NCBI GenBank assembly: GCA_963835555.1
Contig: CAWIGC010000004.1
Location: forward strand, 1 to 64,000
Direction of reading: 5' to 3'
Length of the DNA: 64,000 nt
Origin: Sulfopaludibacter sp963835555
GTDB taxonomy: Bacteria > Acidobacteriota > Terriglobia > Bryobacterales > Bryobacteraceae
Shown: piece by piece, positions 1-8,730 of the stretch
Numbering within the stretch: position 1 is the first letter of the stretch
Layout: each line of letters opens with the position of its first letter
Position numbers and translations under genes: made by a program
Notes under the pieces: generated by a model
Database searches by the model: none
What the model was told of the DNA's origin: nothing
Seen by the model: the letters and a program-made list of their open reading frames with translations, nothing else

Positions 1-19
1 GCTCCGCGCGGTCAGCTAC

Positions 20-1023
20 ATGGTTATATCGCCAAGACTTCTGGCCTTCCGCCTGGCGGTCTTCTACCCCTATCCGGCGAACCTGCCTGCTGGCAGCCCA
101 TTAGCGGCCCTTGCGATTCTGGGCATCTCCGCGGCGGTGTGGATGGCCCGCCGCCGTCACCGCTACCTGGCAGTGGGCTGGCTCTGGTACCGGGCACGCT
201 GGTTCCTGTGATCGGGTTGGTTCAGGTCGGCTCGCAAGCCCGCGCCGACCGCTATATGTACGTCCCCATGGTCGGCTTAGCCCTCATGCTGGCGTGGGGA
301 GCGGTGGTATGGTGCGGAAATGTCCGGCGGCCAAAGCCGGAATCGCCGTTCTGGCGATAGCCGGGTGCGCCTGCTGCGTCCCAATAACCTGGATTCAGGC
401 GGGATACTGGAAGAACAGCGAATCGCTGTACCGGCACGCCCTCGCGGTGACAAATGGCAACGCCCTGGCCGAGCACAATCCGGGCAGTTATCTGCTCGAC
501 GCCCCCGGGCAGTTGCCCGAGGCCATCCGCCACCTTCAGGCGGCGCTCCGGATCAATCCCGGCTCACGCCCCGCCATTCGGCTCGGGCTCCGCCCTCGCC
601 AGGAGCGGCCGCGCCGCGGACGCGATTCCCGAATTCCAGGCGGCTCTCCGGCTCAATCCGAATCAGCCATCCACACAATAACCTGGCAAACGCCCTCACT
701 CTCGACCCCGGTTCTGCCGGGCCCGCAGGAATCTGGCCATCGCCCGGCAGGCGCCCCCGGCGGATTCGGCGGAGGCCCACTACAGCGCCGGAGTAGACCT
801 CTCCCATGCCGGCCGCGTCGCTGAAGCCTTCGCCGAATTCGAGAAGGCGCTGCGTTTACGCCCGGATTATGCAGAAGCCCACAACAACCTGGGAGTGCGC
901 TGACCCAGATGCCTCAACGCGCGCCAGAGGCGCTGGCCCACTTCCAGACAGCCGTGAGGCTGAATCCGGATTACCCCGATCCGGAACTTCGCCAGACGCT
1001 CGACCGCCTCCGAAACGGACGGT
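20..1023 (+). pseudogene. Decayed TMTC-like membrane/TPR protein, C-terminal part
   Basis: Homology-like segments run left to right but jump between all three forward frames. A hydrophobic stretch around 60-210 is followed near 190-330 by a segment resembling PVIGLVQVGSQARADRYMYV, a signature of the TMTC/TPR-containing membrane glycosyltransferase family. Tetratricopeptide units follow (for example AIRHLQAALRINPG near 515-565, AIPEFQAALRLNPNQPS near 625-680 and VAEAFAEFEKALRLRPDYAEAHNNLG near 810-895). At least four frame changes are needed and the 5' part lies outside the window. The piece ends with a last TPR-like segment near 935-1023. Either a pseudogene or a badly sequenced gene; its role cannot be assigned beyond family. 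Confidence 0.6.
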
Positions 1024-1059
1024 GAAGGTCGCATTCAGTACTTTTGAATCGGAAATTCC

Positions 1060-1065
1060 TATAAT
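1060..1065 (+). promoter_or_regulatory. Candidate -10 element upstream of TonB receptor
   Basis: A perfect TATAAT lies about 42 bases before the receptor start. No convincing -35 hexamer is seen at 16-18 bases, so this is a weak promoter call. Confidence 0.3.
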
Positions 1066-1106
1066 TCAGTTGACGCGAGACTTGAAGGGAATTACCTTAT
1101 GGCTAC

Positions 1107-4100
1107 ATGTCTCGCATGGTGAAAAAGACCTCATATGCCCTTTTCTGCCTGATTGCAGTGTGGGCCTTGACCCTGTCCGGAGAAGCACAGGAAGTTCGAG
1201 CGGCCGTCGGCGGTCGAGTCATGGACAGTCAAGGCGCCATGGTGCCCGGCGCCACTGTAACCGTGGTCAACGAAGACAACAACGTCAAACAGGAAACCAA
1301 GACCAACGGCCAGGGCGTCTGGACTACGCAATTCCTGCTGCCCGGCCACTATCGTTTCACCATCGCCGCCTCGGGTTTCCGGACCGAAGAGCGCAGGGGC
1401 GTCACGCTGTCCGCCGGAGACGTAAAGCAGATCGATACTACGGTGCAAGTGGGCTCGGCGACGCAGACGGTGGACGTGACCGCGGAAGCTCCGCTCATCG
1501 ATACCACGGCGGCCACCAGCGGCACCGTCATCACCCACGAGGAAATCGCCGAAATGCCATCCTCGTCGCACGTGATAACGCTGCTGGCCACCCTTTCGCC
1601 GGGCGTCGTGGCGCAGGATCAGAACAACAACGTCGCGCACCTGTGGTCGTATAATGCGGCCTCCCAGGTGACCGCCGACGGCGGCCGCAACAACGTCTGG
1701 TCGAACACGTTCCAACTGGATGGATCGCCGGACGTGAAGGATGGCGGCGCGGTGGCGTTCATACCGCCTATGGATTCGGTGCAGGAATTCAAAGTCTCCA
1801 CCAACGCGTACGATGCCTCTATCGGACGCCAGGCGGGAGCCACCATCAACATGCAGACCCGCAGCGGCGGCAAGTCCTATCATGGCGTGCTCTACGAGTT
1901 CAACCAGAACAGCGCCATGAATGCCAACCTGTTCCAGACCAACCTGATCGGGGGAGCCGTGGCTCCCGTCCATTTCAACGAGTGGGGCGGCACCTTCGGC
2001 GGCCCGGTGTATATTCCCAAGCTTTATAACGGTAAGGACAAGACCTTCTTCTTTGTGTCCTACGACGACACCCATAACATGAATCCCCTCGGGTCGGGCT
2101 CCCTGTCCCTTCCCACCCAACTGGAGCGTAGCGGCGATTTCAGCCAAAGCTTCACCACCCAGACGGTCGGCGGGCAGCGTGTCCAGTACCCCATCCAGGT
2201 CTATGATCCGCTGAGCGTGAATATGGCCACCGGCAATCGCACATTGTTCCCCAATATGCAGATTCCGGCCAACCGCCTGAGTCCCATCGGACAAGCCATC
2301 CTGAAGTACCTGCCCCTGCCGAATACGCCCAGCGACGGAACCAGCAACACCTCGAATAACTATGCGTCGCCCTCCATCCGCACCGATAAGTTCCCGCTGA
2401 TTTCCATCCGCGCCGATCAGAACTGGAACAATTCGCAGCGGAGTTTTGTCACCGTTCGGTGGCACCATCTGACCGAACTGAGCGGCACCACCTTCGGGCT
2501 CGACAATATCCTGGCCGGCAGCTACCTGGAGCGCGTCGCCAAGGACATCGGCCTCGATCACGTATGGACCATCAGCCCCACCAAGGTGCTGGACCTGCGG
2601 TACAGCGTGAACCGCTACGAAGAGCCCAGCTACAGTGCCGGCGCCGGTTTCGACCCGACTACGCTGGGTTTGCCCGCCAGCTTCATGAGCCAACTGGCGC
2701 GGCCGTCGTTCCCGTACATCAACGGTTTTGCGGGCAACTTCGGCGCGTCCAACGCCGGCTCCTATACGGACACTACCTATCAAACCTGGGCCGCGACCCT
2801 GACCCAGGTACACGGCAATCACACCTTCCGCTACGGCGGCGAGTATTGGGTGCTACAGCGCGCCAACCAGGGGCTGGGCAACCAGGGCGAATTCGACTTC
2901 AACAGCAACTTCACCCGGCAGAACAACGCCAACTCGGGAGGCACCGGCGTAGGCTCCACCTTCGCCACCTTCCTGCTGGACATGCCTTCAGGCGGCAACA
3001 TTCCCCGCAATGCCGACGCGTTCTATACGCAGTTGTACACCGCCGGATATTTCCAGGATGACTGGCGCGTTACCCACAAACTGACCCTCAACCTGGGTCT
3101 GCATTGGGACTTCGAACGCCCGGTCCAGGAACGCTACAACCGCATGGAAGACCGGTACGATCCGAATGCGCCGAACCCGATCAACGGACCGGCGCAAGCC
3201 TCATACAGCGCGATCCTGGCCAGTGCGGCCAATGCCGGCAATCCCGGGGTGCAACTGCTCAACCAGCTCCGGCCAGCCAGCCAGTTCCAGATCAACGGCG
3301 CGGTGCAGTTCGCCGGCGTCAACGGCGTGCCCCGGACCACCTACAATACCGACCTGCACGAATGGCAACCGCGCGTGGGTTTTGCTTATAACGTCAGCCC
3401 CAATACCGTAATTCGCGGCGGCTTCGGCCGTTTCACCCAGGCCGATTTCAACACCGGCGCCCAGTTCGGTTATAGCCGGAGCACTTCCCTGACGGGTACC
3501 ACCGACAACTATCTCACTTCGTACGACACCATGGCGCATCCGTTCCAGAACGGAATTCTGTCGCCCACCGGTTCGTCGCTGGGGGCGCTGACCAATCTCG
3601 GCTCCGGATTCACCTGGGACAATCCCGATCTGAACCGCTTCTATTCGTGGGAATATAGCCTGCACGTGCAGCATGAATGGAAAGGCTGGCTGTTTGAAGC
3701 CGGGTACTCGCACAACAAAACCTACAACATCTCGTGGGGCTGGAACCAGAATGAACCCACCTTTGCCAACTGGCAGCAGTACAACACGCCCACGTTCGTC
3801 AACGGGCGGCCGGTGGATACGCTCAACTGGAATCTCCAGGTTCCGAATCCGTTCTATCACCTGAGCGGCGTCAACCCCGGCATTTCGCTCTACACCAGCA
3901 CCACCATCGCGCTGAACCAACTGCTCAACCCCAATCCCCTGTATGGCGGCATGACCGAAAACAACCCCACCGGCAAGAATCAGTACGATGCCGGGCTGGG
4001 CAAAATCGAACGCCGGTTCCGAAAGGGCTTCAGCATCATCGGTTCTTTCACCTGGTCGAAGCTGTTTGAAGACACCGCGTTTCAGGGCGGGAGCCAGCTT

Positions 4101-4787
4101 GCCTCGCAGGGCAGAATCGAGCACAAACTGGGCGGCGAAGATCGCCCGTTCCATCTGAACATTGCGCCCATCTGGGATATTCCGGTGGGCCGGAAGCAGC
4201 GTTTTGGCGGGAACATGTCCAGGTTGGCGGACGCGATTGTGGGCGGATGGGAACTGACCGGCAACTACGACATCCAGTCCGGCGTCCCGGTGGTGTTCAG
4301 CACGCCGGCCTTCTTCAGCGGCCAGGATTTCGCTTTGCCGGGCGGCAAGCAATCGCTGAGCAAATGGTTCGACACGACGCAGTTCTATCCGTTCCCGTCA
4401 AAGACGACGACCGTGGCGACCCTGCAGAACTATCCCGTCTGGACCGGCATCCAGAGTATGCCCGGTTTCAGTTACGTACCGGCAGCCAGCGACAGCATCA
4501 AGAATGGCGTGTACCAGGATTTCGCCGCCAACGTGCAGACCTTCCCCACCCGATGGGGCGATGTGCGCGCCAGTCGCGTGAACGAGGCCAATGCCGGCCT
4601 GTACAAAAACCTCAGCTTCACCGAGACCAAGCGGCTGCAGCTTCGCTTCGACGTGTTCAACCTGTTCAACCATCCGCGTTTCGGTGCGCCCGATACCAAC
4701 CCCGGCGATGCCACTTTCGGCCGCGTGACGGGTTCGCAGCAGAATCAGGCGAGAACCGTGGAACTCGGCGCCAAGCTGTCGTTCTGA
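1107..4787 (+). CDS. Oar-like TonB-dependent receptor with carboxypeptidase-regulatory domain
   Basis: Predicted outer-membrane receptor of 1226 residues. Residues about 4-27 form a signal peptide (MVKKTSYALFCLIAVWALTL). A CarboxypepD_reg-like beta-sandwich follows (about 35-115, GGRVMDSQGAMVPGATVTV), then a TonB plug region (about 125-240) and a long beta-barrel ending in the aromatic-terminated AKLSF. This architecture is typical of the expanded acidobacterial Oar family, which is thought to import large or polymeric substrates using TonB energy; the substrate is unknown. The first ATG is used; an ATG three codons later would give a cleaner signal peptide. It is convergent with a second receptor on the other strand. 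Confidence 0.88.
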   Translation: MSRMVKKTSYALFCLIAVWALTLSGEAQEVRAAVGGRVMDSQGAMVPGATVTVVNEDNNVKQETKTNGQGVWTTQFLLPGHYRFTIAASGFRTEERRGVTLSAGDVKQIDTTVQVGSATQTVDVTAEAPLIDTTAATSGTVITHEEIAEMPSSSHVITLLATLSPGVVAQDQNNNVAHLWSYNAASQVTADGGRNNVWSNTFQLDGSPDVKDGGAVAFIPPMDSVQEFKVSTNAYDASIGRQAGATINMQTRSGGKSYHGVLYEFNQNSAMNANLFQTNLIGGAVAPVHFNEWGGTFGGPVYIPKLYNGKDKTFFFVSYDDTHNMNPLGSGSLSLPTQLERSGDFSQSFTTQTVGGQRVQYPIQVYDPLSVNMATGNRTLFPNMQIPANRLSPIGQAILKYLPLPNTPSDGTSNTSNNYASPSIRTDKFPLISIRADQNWNNSQRSFVTVRWHHLTELSGTTFGLDNILAGSYLERVAKDIGLDHVWTISPTKVLDLRYSVNRYEEPSYSAGAGFDPTTLGLPASFMSQLARPSFPYINGFAGNFGASNAGSYTDTTYQTWAATLTQVHGNHTFRYGGEYWVLQRANQGLGNQGEFDFNSNFTRQNNANSGGTGVGSTFATFLLDMPSGGNIPRNADAFYTQLYTAGYFQDDWRVTHKLTLNLGLHWDFERPVQERYNRMEDRYDPNAPNPINGPAQASYSAILASAANAGNPGVQLLNQLRPASQFQINGAVQFAGVNGVPRTTYNTDLHEWQPRVGFAYNVSPNTVIRGGFGRFTQADFNTGAQFGYSRSTSLTGTTDNYLTSYDTMAHPFQNGILSPTGSSLGALTNLGSGFTWDNPDLNRFYSWEYSLHVQHEWKGWLFEAGYSHNKTYNISWGWNQNEPTFANWQQYNTPTFVNGRPVDTLNWNLQVPNPFYHLSGVNPGISLYTSTTIALNQLLNPNPLYGGMTENNPTGKNQYDAGLGKIERRFRKGFSIIGSFTWSKLFEDTAFQGGSQLASQGRIEHKLGGEDRPFHLNIAPIWDIPVGRKQRFGGNMSRLADAIVGGWELTGNYDIQSGVPVVFSTPAFFSGQDFALPGGKQSLSKWFDTTQFYPFPSKTTTVATLQNYPVWTGIQSMPGFSYVPAASDSIKNGVYQDFAANVQTFPTRWGDVRASRVNEANAGLYKNLSFTETKRLQLRFDVFNLFNHPRFGAPDTNPGDATFGRVTGSQQNQARTVELGAKLSF

Positions 4788-4790
4788 GTA

Positions 4791-4812
4791 GGACAGGCCT
4801 CCGGGCCTGTCC
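4791..4812. repeat. Stop-codon-adjacent palindrome GACAGGCC/GGCCTGTC
   Basis: Perfect 9-bp arms with a 4-base loop lie three bases after the stop of the forward receptor and between two convergent genes. It may act as a bidirectional terminator or mRNA-end stabiliser. The same arm sequence recurs at 33475-33496. Confidence 0.6.
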
Positions 4813-4824
4813 CTTCGACCCGAA

Positions 4825-7299
4825 CTAAAACGTCACACCCACCGTTACGTTGACCGATCGCGGCGTCACGAAATGTGTCCCGCTGAAGGTGGACAGGAAG
4901 TTGTACAGCGCCACTTCGTTGGCCACGTTCAGCACGCTCACCCGCATGGTCATGTGGGTCCGCTCGGTGTGCAGCAGATTGTCGTGGCCTACCGAGATAT
5001 CGAACACGTGGTGCGGCGCGATGCGCGGCGGGTTGGTATCGTCATTCTCCGTGCCGGCTTTGGGAATCACCACCCGCGACGCCCCGTACGTGCCGGTGCA
5101 ACTGGTGATCGGGCTGATGATGGTGGCCTGCTGGCCGCCGCAATAGAAGCCGATGGCCGCCTGCTGAGCGCCGGTCAGCGCCAGCGCCGAGGCCAGGTCC
5201 GGCACGTTCCCCGCCACCATGCCGCTGTCGTAGCGCCAGGTGAAATCGATCCAGGGGCTGTCTTTTTTGCGCTGGTAGCGCAGGTTCGTGGTCTGCTCCA
5301 GCGCCTGGTCGTGATCGATGCGAAAAACCGAAACATTCACCGGAGAGTTGAAGATCAGTCCGCCGGTCTCCGGTCCGAAGAAGCGCGCCCGCGTGTGGCC
5401 CAGGGTCATGTACGCCTGGAATCCCTTCAGGTTGATGCTGGAAATGCGCGCGCCCACGCCGTCCAGCTTGCTCTTGCGCCAGGAAATCGGAAAGGTGATC
5501 GGGGTGTTGAACAGCACGTCGAAGTCGTATGCCCCATCGGTGTATTTCCAGAAATAGTTGGCGTCCACCAGCAGAAACTTTCCGATGGCCTGCTGCAGGC
5601 CGGTGTTGTACTGGTTGCGGGTTCCCGGACGGAGGGGCGCCGAGGCATACGCGCCGAACACGTTCGTCGCCAGCCCGCCCACCCCCGATGCGCTGGAGAG
5701 CAGCAGATTCTCGTTATACGGCGTCTCGAATGTGCGGGCGAACGAGGCGCGCAGCACCGTCCCGGTCTTCTTGATCTGATATGACGCACCGAAGCGCGGT
5801 TCCACTCCGTGCGCCGCACTGAGCCCGTTGTACTGGTCCAGCCGCAGTCCGCCGTTCACCGACCAGTTTCCGAGGCTCACCGAATCCTGCACGTACACCG
5901 CATATTGATTGATATTGCCGGAGTCGCGGAAACGGAACAGCGTGCCGCCGCGCGTCAGGTCGTACGGCGCCAGGCCGGGAGCCGTGCCGGGGTCGGCCAG
6001 AAATGCCGGGTCCGTGATGCCCATGGCGAAATCTTCGAACAGCCGGGTCTGCTTTAACTCGGTGCCTACCTTCAGATTGTGCCGGCCCTTAACGATCGAA
6101 ATATCCGCCCGGACACCGTAGTTGAACAGGTGGCGGCCCTGCGATAAGGTCGCCGGGAGATCCTGAAACGGATCGCGGCTGGGGTAGTAATTCACAAAAT
6201 CGCGCCGTACCCAGGGATTGACCGTGAGCAGGGTGCTGGCGCCATACGTGTGCTGGTAGCCCGGCGCGATATTGAAGCTGAGCACCCTCTGCCGCTGGTC
6301 CTGGCCCGGTTGATCGTAGGTGTTGGGAATCTGAAACCAGTTGCGTGCTCCAAACAGATTCAGATGGAAGCTGTCCCTGGCATTAGGCTGAAAATCCACG
6401 CGGTCGAAGATGGTCTCGTTGTTGCCGGCGTCGTGCATCGGGTAGAACTCGGGACTGTCCAGAAAGCGGCCGGAACGGTCGGTATTCAGCACCAGGAAGT
6501 TGCCGAATCTTGCCGATCCGATTCCCAGCGAGGCCTTCTCGCCCACCGTGCCGAACGAGCCGTACGTCGCGTCGAAGCTTCCGAACAGCGGCTTGCCGAG
6601 CCCTGACCTGGTCACCGCGTCCACCACCAGGCTGGTCTTGTCGCCATACTCCGCCGGCGCCGAACCGGTAATCAGCTCCAGCGATTGGAACGCGTTCTCC
6701 GGCATCTGCGTGGAAAAGGCCTTGCTCTGCTGATCGCTGATGGGCTGGCCGTCGATGTAATAGCTGGTCTGCGCATGATCGCCCAGCGGATGGAAGAACC
6801 CGTTGGAGTCCGCCACCACGCCCGGCGCGCTCAGGGTGATGGCGTCGCTTAATCCGGAGGCTGGCGAGGAGACCGGCAGCGTAGCCAGCGAACTCCGGTC
6901 CACGTCATTGTGCGCCGTGGGAATGTTCTCCAGGAGGTCGGAACCGGAAGCCTCCACGTCGATTGTGGTCTGTGCGCCGGCCACAATCAGCTTGATTTCC
7001 AGATTCATGGGCACCGTGGAGCGGACTGCCAGGTCCCGCTGCCACGTCGAAAAGCCCGCGGATTTGACCGCTAGATGATAGCTGTTGAGAGGAACGTTGG
7101 TGAACCGGAAGGCGCCCGTTTGATCCGTCGTCTCGGTCTGCTGATAGTTCGAGAGCGGATTGTGTATCGACGCCGTGGCCCCTACGATTGCCGCGCCGGA
7201 AGGGTCGGTGACCACGCCGGCTACGGTGCCGGAGCTGATGGACTGGCTCCAAGCGGCATACGACAGACACAAAAAGAGAAAAGCAGACCGGGGTCTCAC
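4825..7299 (-). CDS. TonB-dependent receptor, Oar-like, shorter form
   Basis: Second outer-membrane receptor, about 824 residues from the GTG chosen here. That start begins directly at the signal peptide (RPRSAFLFLCLSYAAWSQ); an upstream ATG at 7368 would add 23 non-signal-like residues. A CarboxypepD_reg-like domain (GTVAGVVTDPSGAAIVGATA) is followed by a plug region with a TonB-receptor-like YYIDGQPISDQQS segment and a beta-barrel ending VNVTVGVTF. The terminal Phe fits Bam-dependent insertion. It is about 400 residues shorter than the convergent neighbour and poorly alike in sequence, so it is not a recent duplicate. Substrate unknown. Confidence 0.82.
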   Translation of the reverse strand: MRPRSAFLFLCLSYAAWSQSISSGTVAGVVTDPSGAAIVGATASIHNPLSNYQQTETTDQTGAFRFTNVPLNSYHLAVKSAGFSTWQRDLAVRSTVPMNLEIKLIVAGAQTTIDVEASGSDLLENIPTAHNDVDRSSLATLPVSSPASGLSDAITLSAPGVVADSNGFFHPLGDHAQTSYYIDGQPISDQQSKAFSTQMPENAFQSLELITGSAPAEYGDKTSLVVDAVTRSGLGKPLFGSFDATYGSFGTVGEKASLGIGSARFGNFLVLNTDRSGRFLDSPEFYPMHDAGNNETIFDRVDFQPNARDSFHLNLFGARNWFQIPNTYDQPGQDQRQRVLSFNIAPGYQHTYGASTLLTVNPWVRRDFVNYYPSRDPFQDLPATLSQGRHLFNYGVRADISIVKGRHNLKVGTELKQTRLFEDFAMGITDPAFLADPGTAPGLAPYDLTRGGTLFRFRDSGNINQYAVYVQDSVSLGNWSVNGGLRLDQYNGLSAAHGVEPRFGASYQIKKTGTVLRASFARTFETPYNENLLLSSASGVGGLATNVFGAYASAPLRPGTRNQYNTGLQQAIGKFLLVDANYFWKYTDGAYDFDVLFNTPITFPISWRKSKLDGVGARISSINLKGFQAYMTLGHTRARFFGPETGGLIFNSPVNVSVFRIDHDQALEQTTNLRYQRKKDSPWIDFTWRYDSGMVAGNVPDLASALALTGAQQAAIGFYCGGQQATIISPITSCTGTYGASRVVIPKAGTENDDTNPPRIAPHHVFDISVGHDNLLHTERTHMTMRVSVLNVANEVALYNFLSTFSGTHFVTPRSVNVTVGVTF

Positions 7300-7514
7300 G
7301 CTCCCAGTATCGGTAGGATAGTAGGAGCGGGCCCATGGCAATCTGACACACGGGATGGATTTGGCCATGAGCGGGCTGTTTTTCGCCGCTGGCGGACGCC
7401 TTCGTGCTGCGCCGCCGTTCCTGCCCGCCGGCGGCCGTTTGTGTGCCGTTCATCGTGAATCCGAGTCCGTTCATGAGTTTTTCGTCTCCATCCCGCGATT
7501 TTCAGGATAAATCC

Positions 7515-8276
7515 ATGAGGGTGGCCTTTCCGCCAATCCGCACACTCATCGTGGATGACGAACCCATTGCCAGGCAGGTCCTACGCGAGGAATTGGATGG
7601 CTTTGACGAAGTTGACGTCGTGGGAGAAGCGGAGAACGGCGAGGCCGCGCTCCTCGAGATCGACCGCCTCAGGCCCGACCTCGTGTTCCTCGATCTGGAG
7701 ATGCCCGGAGTGGGCGGCTTCGACGTGATCCGCCGGCTTCCGGCGGGAGTTCTTCCCATCGTCGTGATCGTGACCGCGTACGATCGGCACGCCGTCCACG
7801 CTTTCGAAGCGGGGGCGCTTGACTATCTATTGAAGCCCGTCAGCCGGGAGCGCCTGGAAAAAGCGCTGGACCGGGCTCGCGCACTGCGCGGTCGGATTCC
7901 GGAAGTGGCCGAATCGTTGATCCGGCTCAATGAAGCCGGCGAGCCCAGGAGCCGTAAAGTAGTGGGCCGGAGCGGGGCGGAGTATTACCTGCTGGATCTC
8001 CACGATGTGCTGGCATTCCAGGCCGAGCACGAAATCGTCTGGATTCTGACCGCCCGGCAAAAATTTATGGCCACCCAGGCTCTCCGCCACATCGAAGACC
8101 GCCTGCAGGATTCCACCTTCCAGCGTGTCCATCGCAACGCCCTGGTGAATGTCGATCACGTGCGCAAAATGGCTCCGCTGAGCAGCCAGCGCTGGATGCT
8201 CACCCTCAGTAACGGCCAGGAGTTCATAGTGAGCAAGCGCCAGGCAGGCAATGTGCGCCGGCTCCTGCGGTGGTAG
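7515..8276 (+). CDS. LytTR-family response regulator
   Basis: Cytoplasmic transcription regulator of about 253 residues. Residues 10-125 are a receiver domain: acidic pair in IVDDEP, phosphoacceptor Asp in LVFLDLEMPG, and the conserved Lys in YLLKPVSRER. Residues about 150-250 are a LytTR DNA-binding domain (YYLLDLHDVLAFQAE, FQRVHRNALVNVDHV). The ATG at 7515 is preferred because it starts right before the receiver and has AGGA about nine bases upstream. The partner is very probably the LytS-type kinase at 8731, separated from it by a small opposite-strand gene. LytTR regulators usually bind direct repeats and control exported or cell-envelope functions. Confidence 0.9.
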   Translation: MRVAFPPIRTLIVDDEPIARQVLREELDGFDEVDVVGEAENGEAALLEIDRLRPDLVFLDLEMPGVGGFDVIRRLPAGVLPIVVIVTAYDRHAVHAFEAGALDYLLKPVSRERLEKALDRARALRGRIPEVAESLIRLNEAGEPRSRKVVGRSGAEYYLLDLHDVLAFQAEHEIVWILTARQKFMATQALRHIEDRLQDSTFQRVHRNALVNVDHVRKMAPLSSQRWMLTLSNGQEFIVSKRQAGNVRRLLRW

Positions 8277-8278
8277 CG

Positions 8279-8617
8279 CTACCGCGCCATCGCGGCGGCC
8301 TGATTGGCGATGGCCAGGCCGAAGTTGCAGGTCGCGTGACGGTTCCGGCATCCGGCTACGGTCCGCATGCATTCGCAGGGGCATCGCCGCGTGTTGAGTT
8401 GCTTCAGCAGCGCGGGCAGCTTTGCTGCCGGCGCCTCGCTCAGATCCACGCCGGGAAAGGTTGTATAAAAAGGTTCCGGGGCCGGGATGGCGGTGCGGTT
8501 CCAAACTGTCGATTGCATCATGATACAGGTGAAGCCGAGAATAAGGATGACGCACGCCGCCAAAGGGATTGCCGCGCGGCGCGCAATCCGGTCCCTGTAT
8601 TGGCTTCGACTCTTCAT
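8279..8617 (-). CDS. Small membrane-anchored Cys-rich protein
   Basis: 112 residues. An N-terminal positively charged stretch is followed by one transmembrane segment (about 15-35, AAIPLAACVILILGFTCIMM). The extracytoplasmic part contains a spaced cysteine cluster (RRCPCECMRTVAGCRNRHATC). Similar CxC...C...C motifs occur in small acidobacterial proteins of unknown function; a metal or disulphide role is plausible but unproven. The gene lies between a LytTR regulator and its likely kinase, on the opposite strand. Its stop and that of the regulator are joined by a perfect 12-bp palindrome GGTAGCGCTACC. No function is assigned. Confidence 0.65.
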   Translation of the reverse strand: MKSRSQYRDRIARRAAIPLAACVILILGFTCIMMQSTVWNRTAIPAPEPFYTTFPGVDLSEAPAAKLPALLKQLNTRRCPCECMRTVAGCRNRHATCNFGLAIANQAAAMAR

Positions 8618-8730
8618 TGCGGCTCAATCGGTATGAACGCGAGTTTGTGGATGAACTCAAGGGTTTCTTACCACCGGCATTTTGGCGGCGGTCAGCGAAC
8701 GCTTCCGCGCGGCCGGCGGGTTGACTGACC

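Noticed and set aside
1131..2822. 563-codon minus-strand frame opposite the first TonB receptor
   Set aside because: Shadow of a clear plus-strand receptor; no signal peptide, domain or ribosome site of its own.
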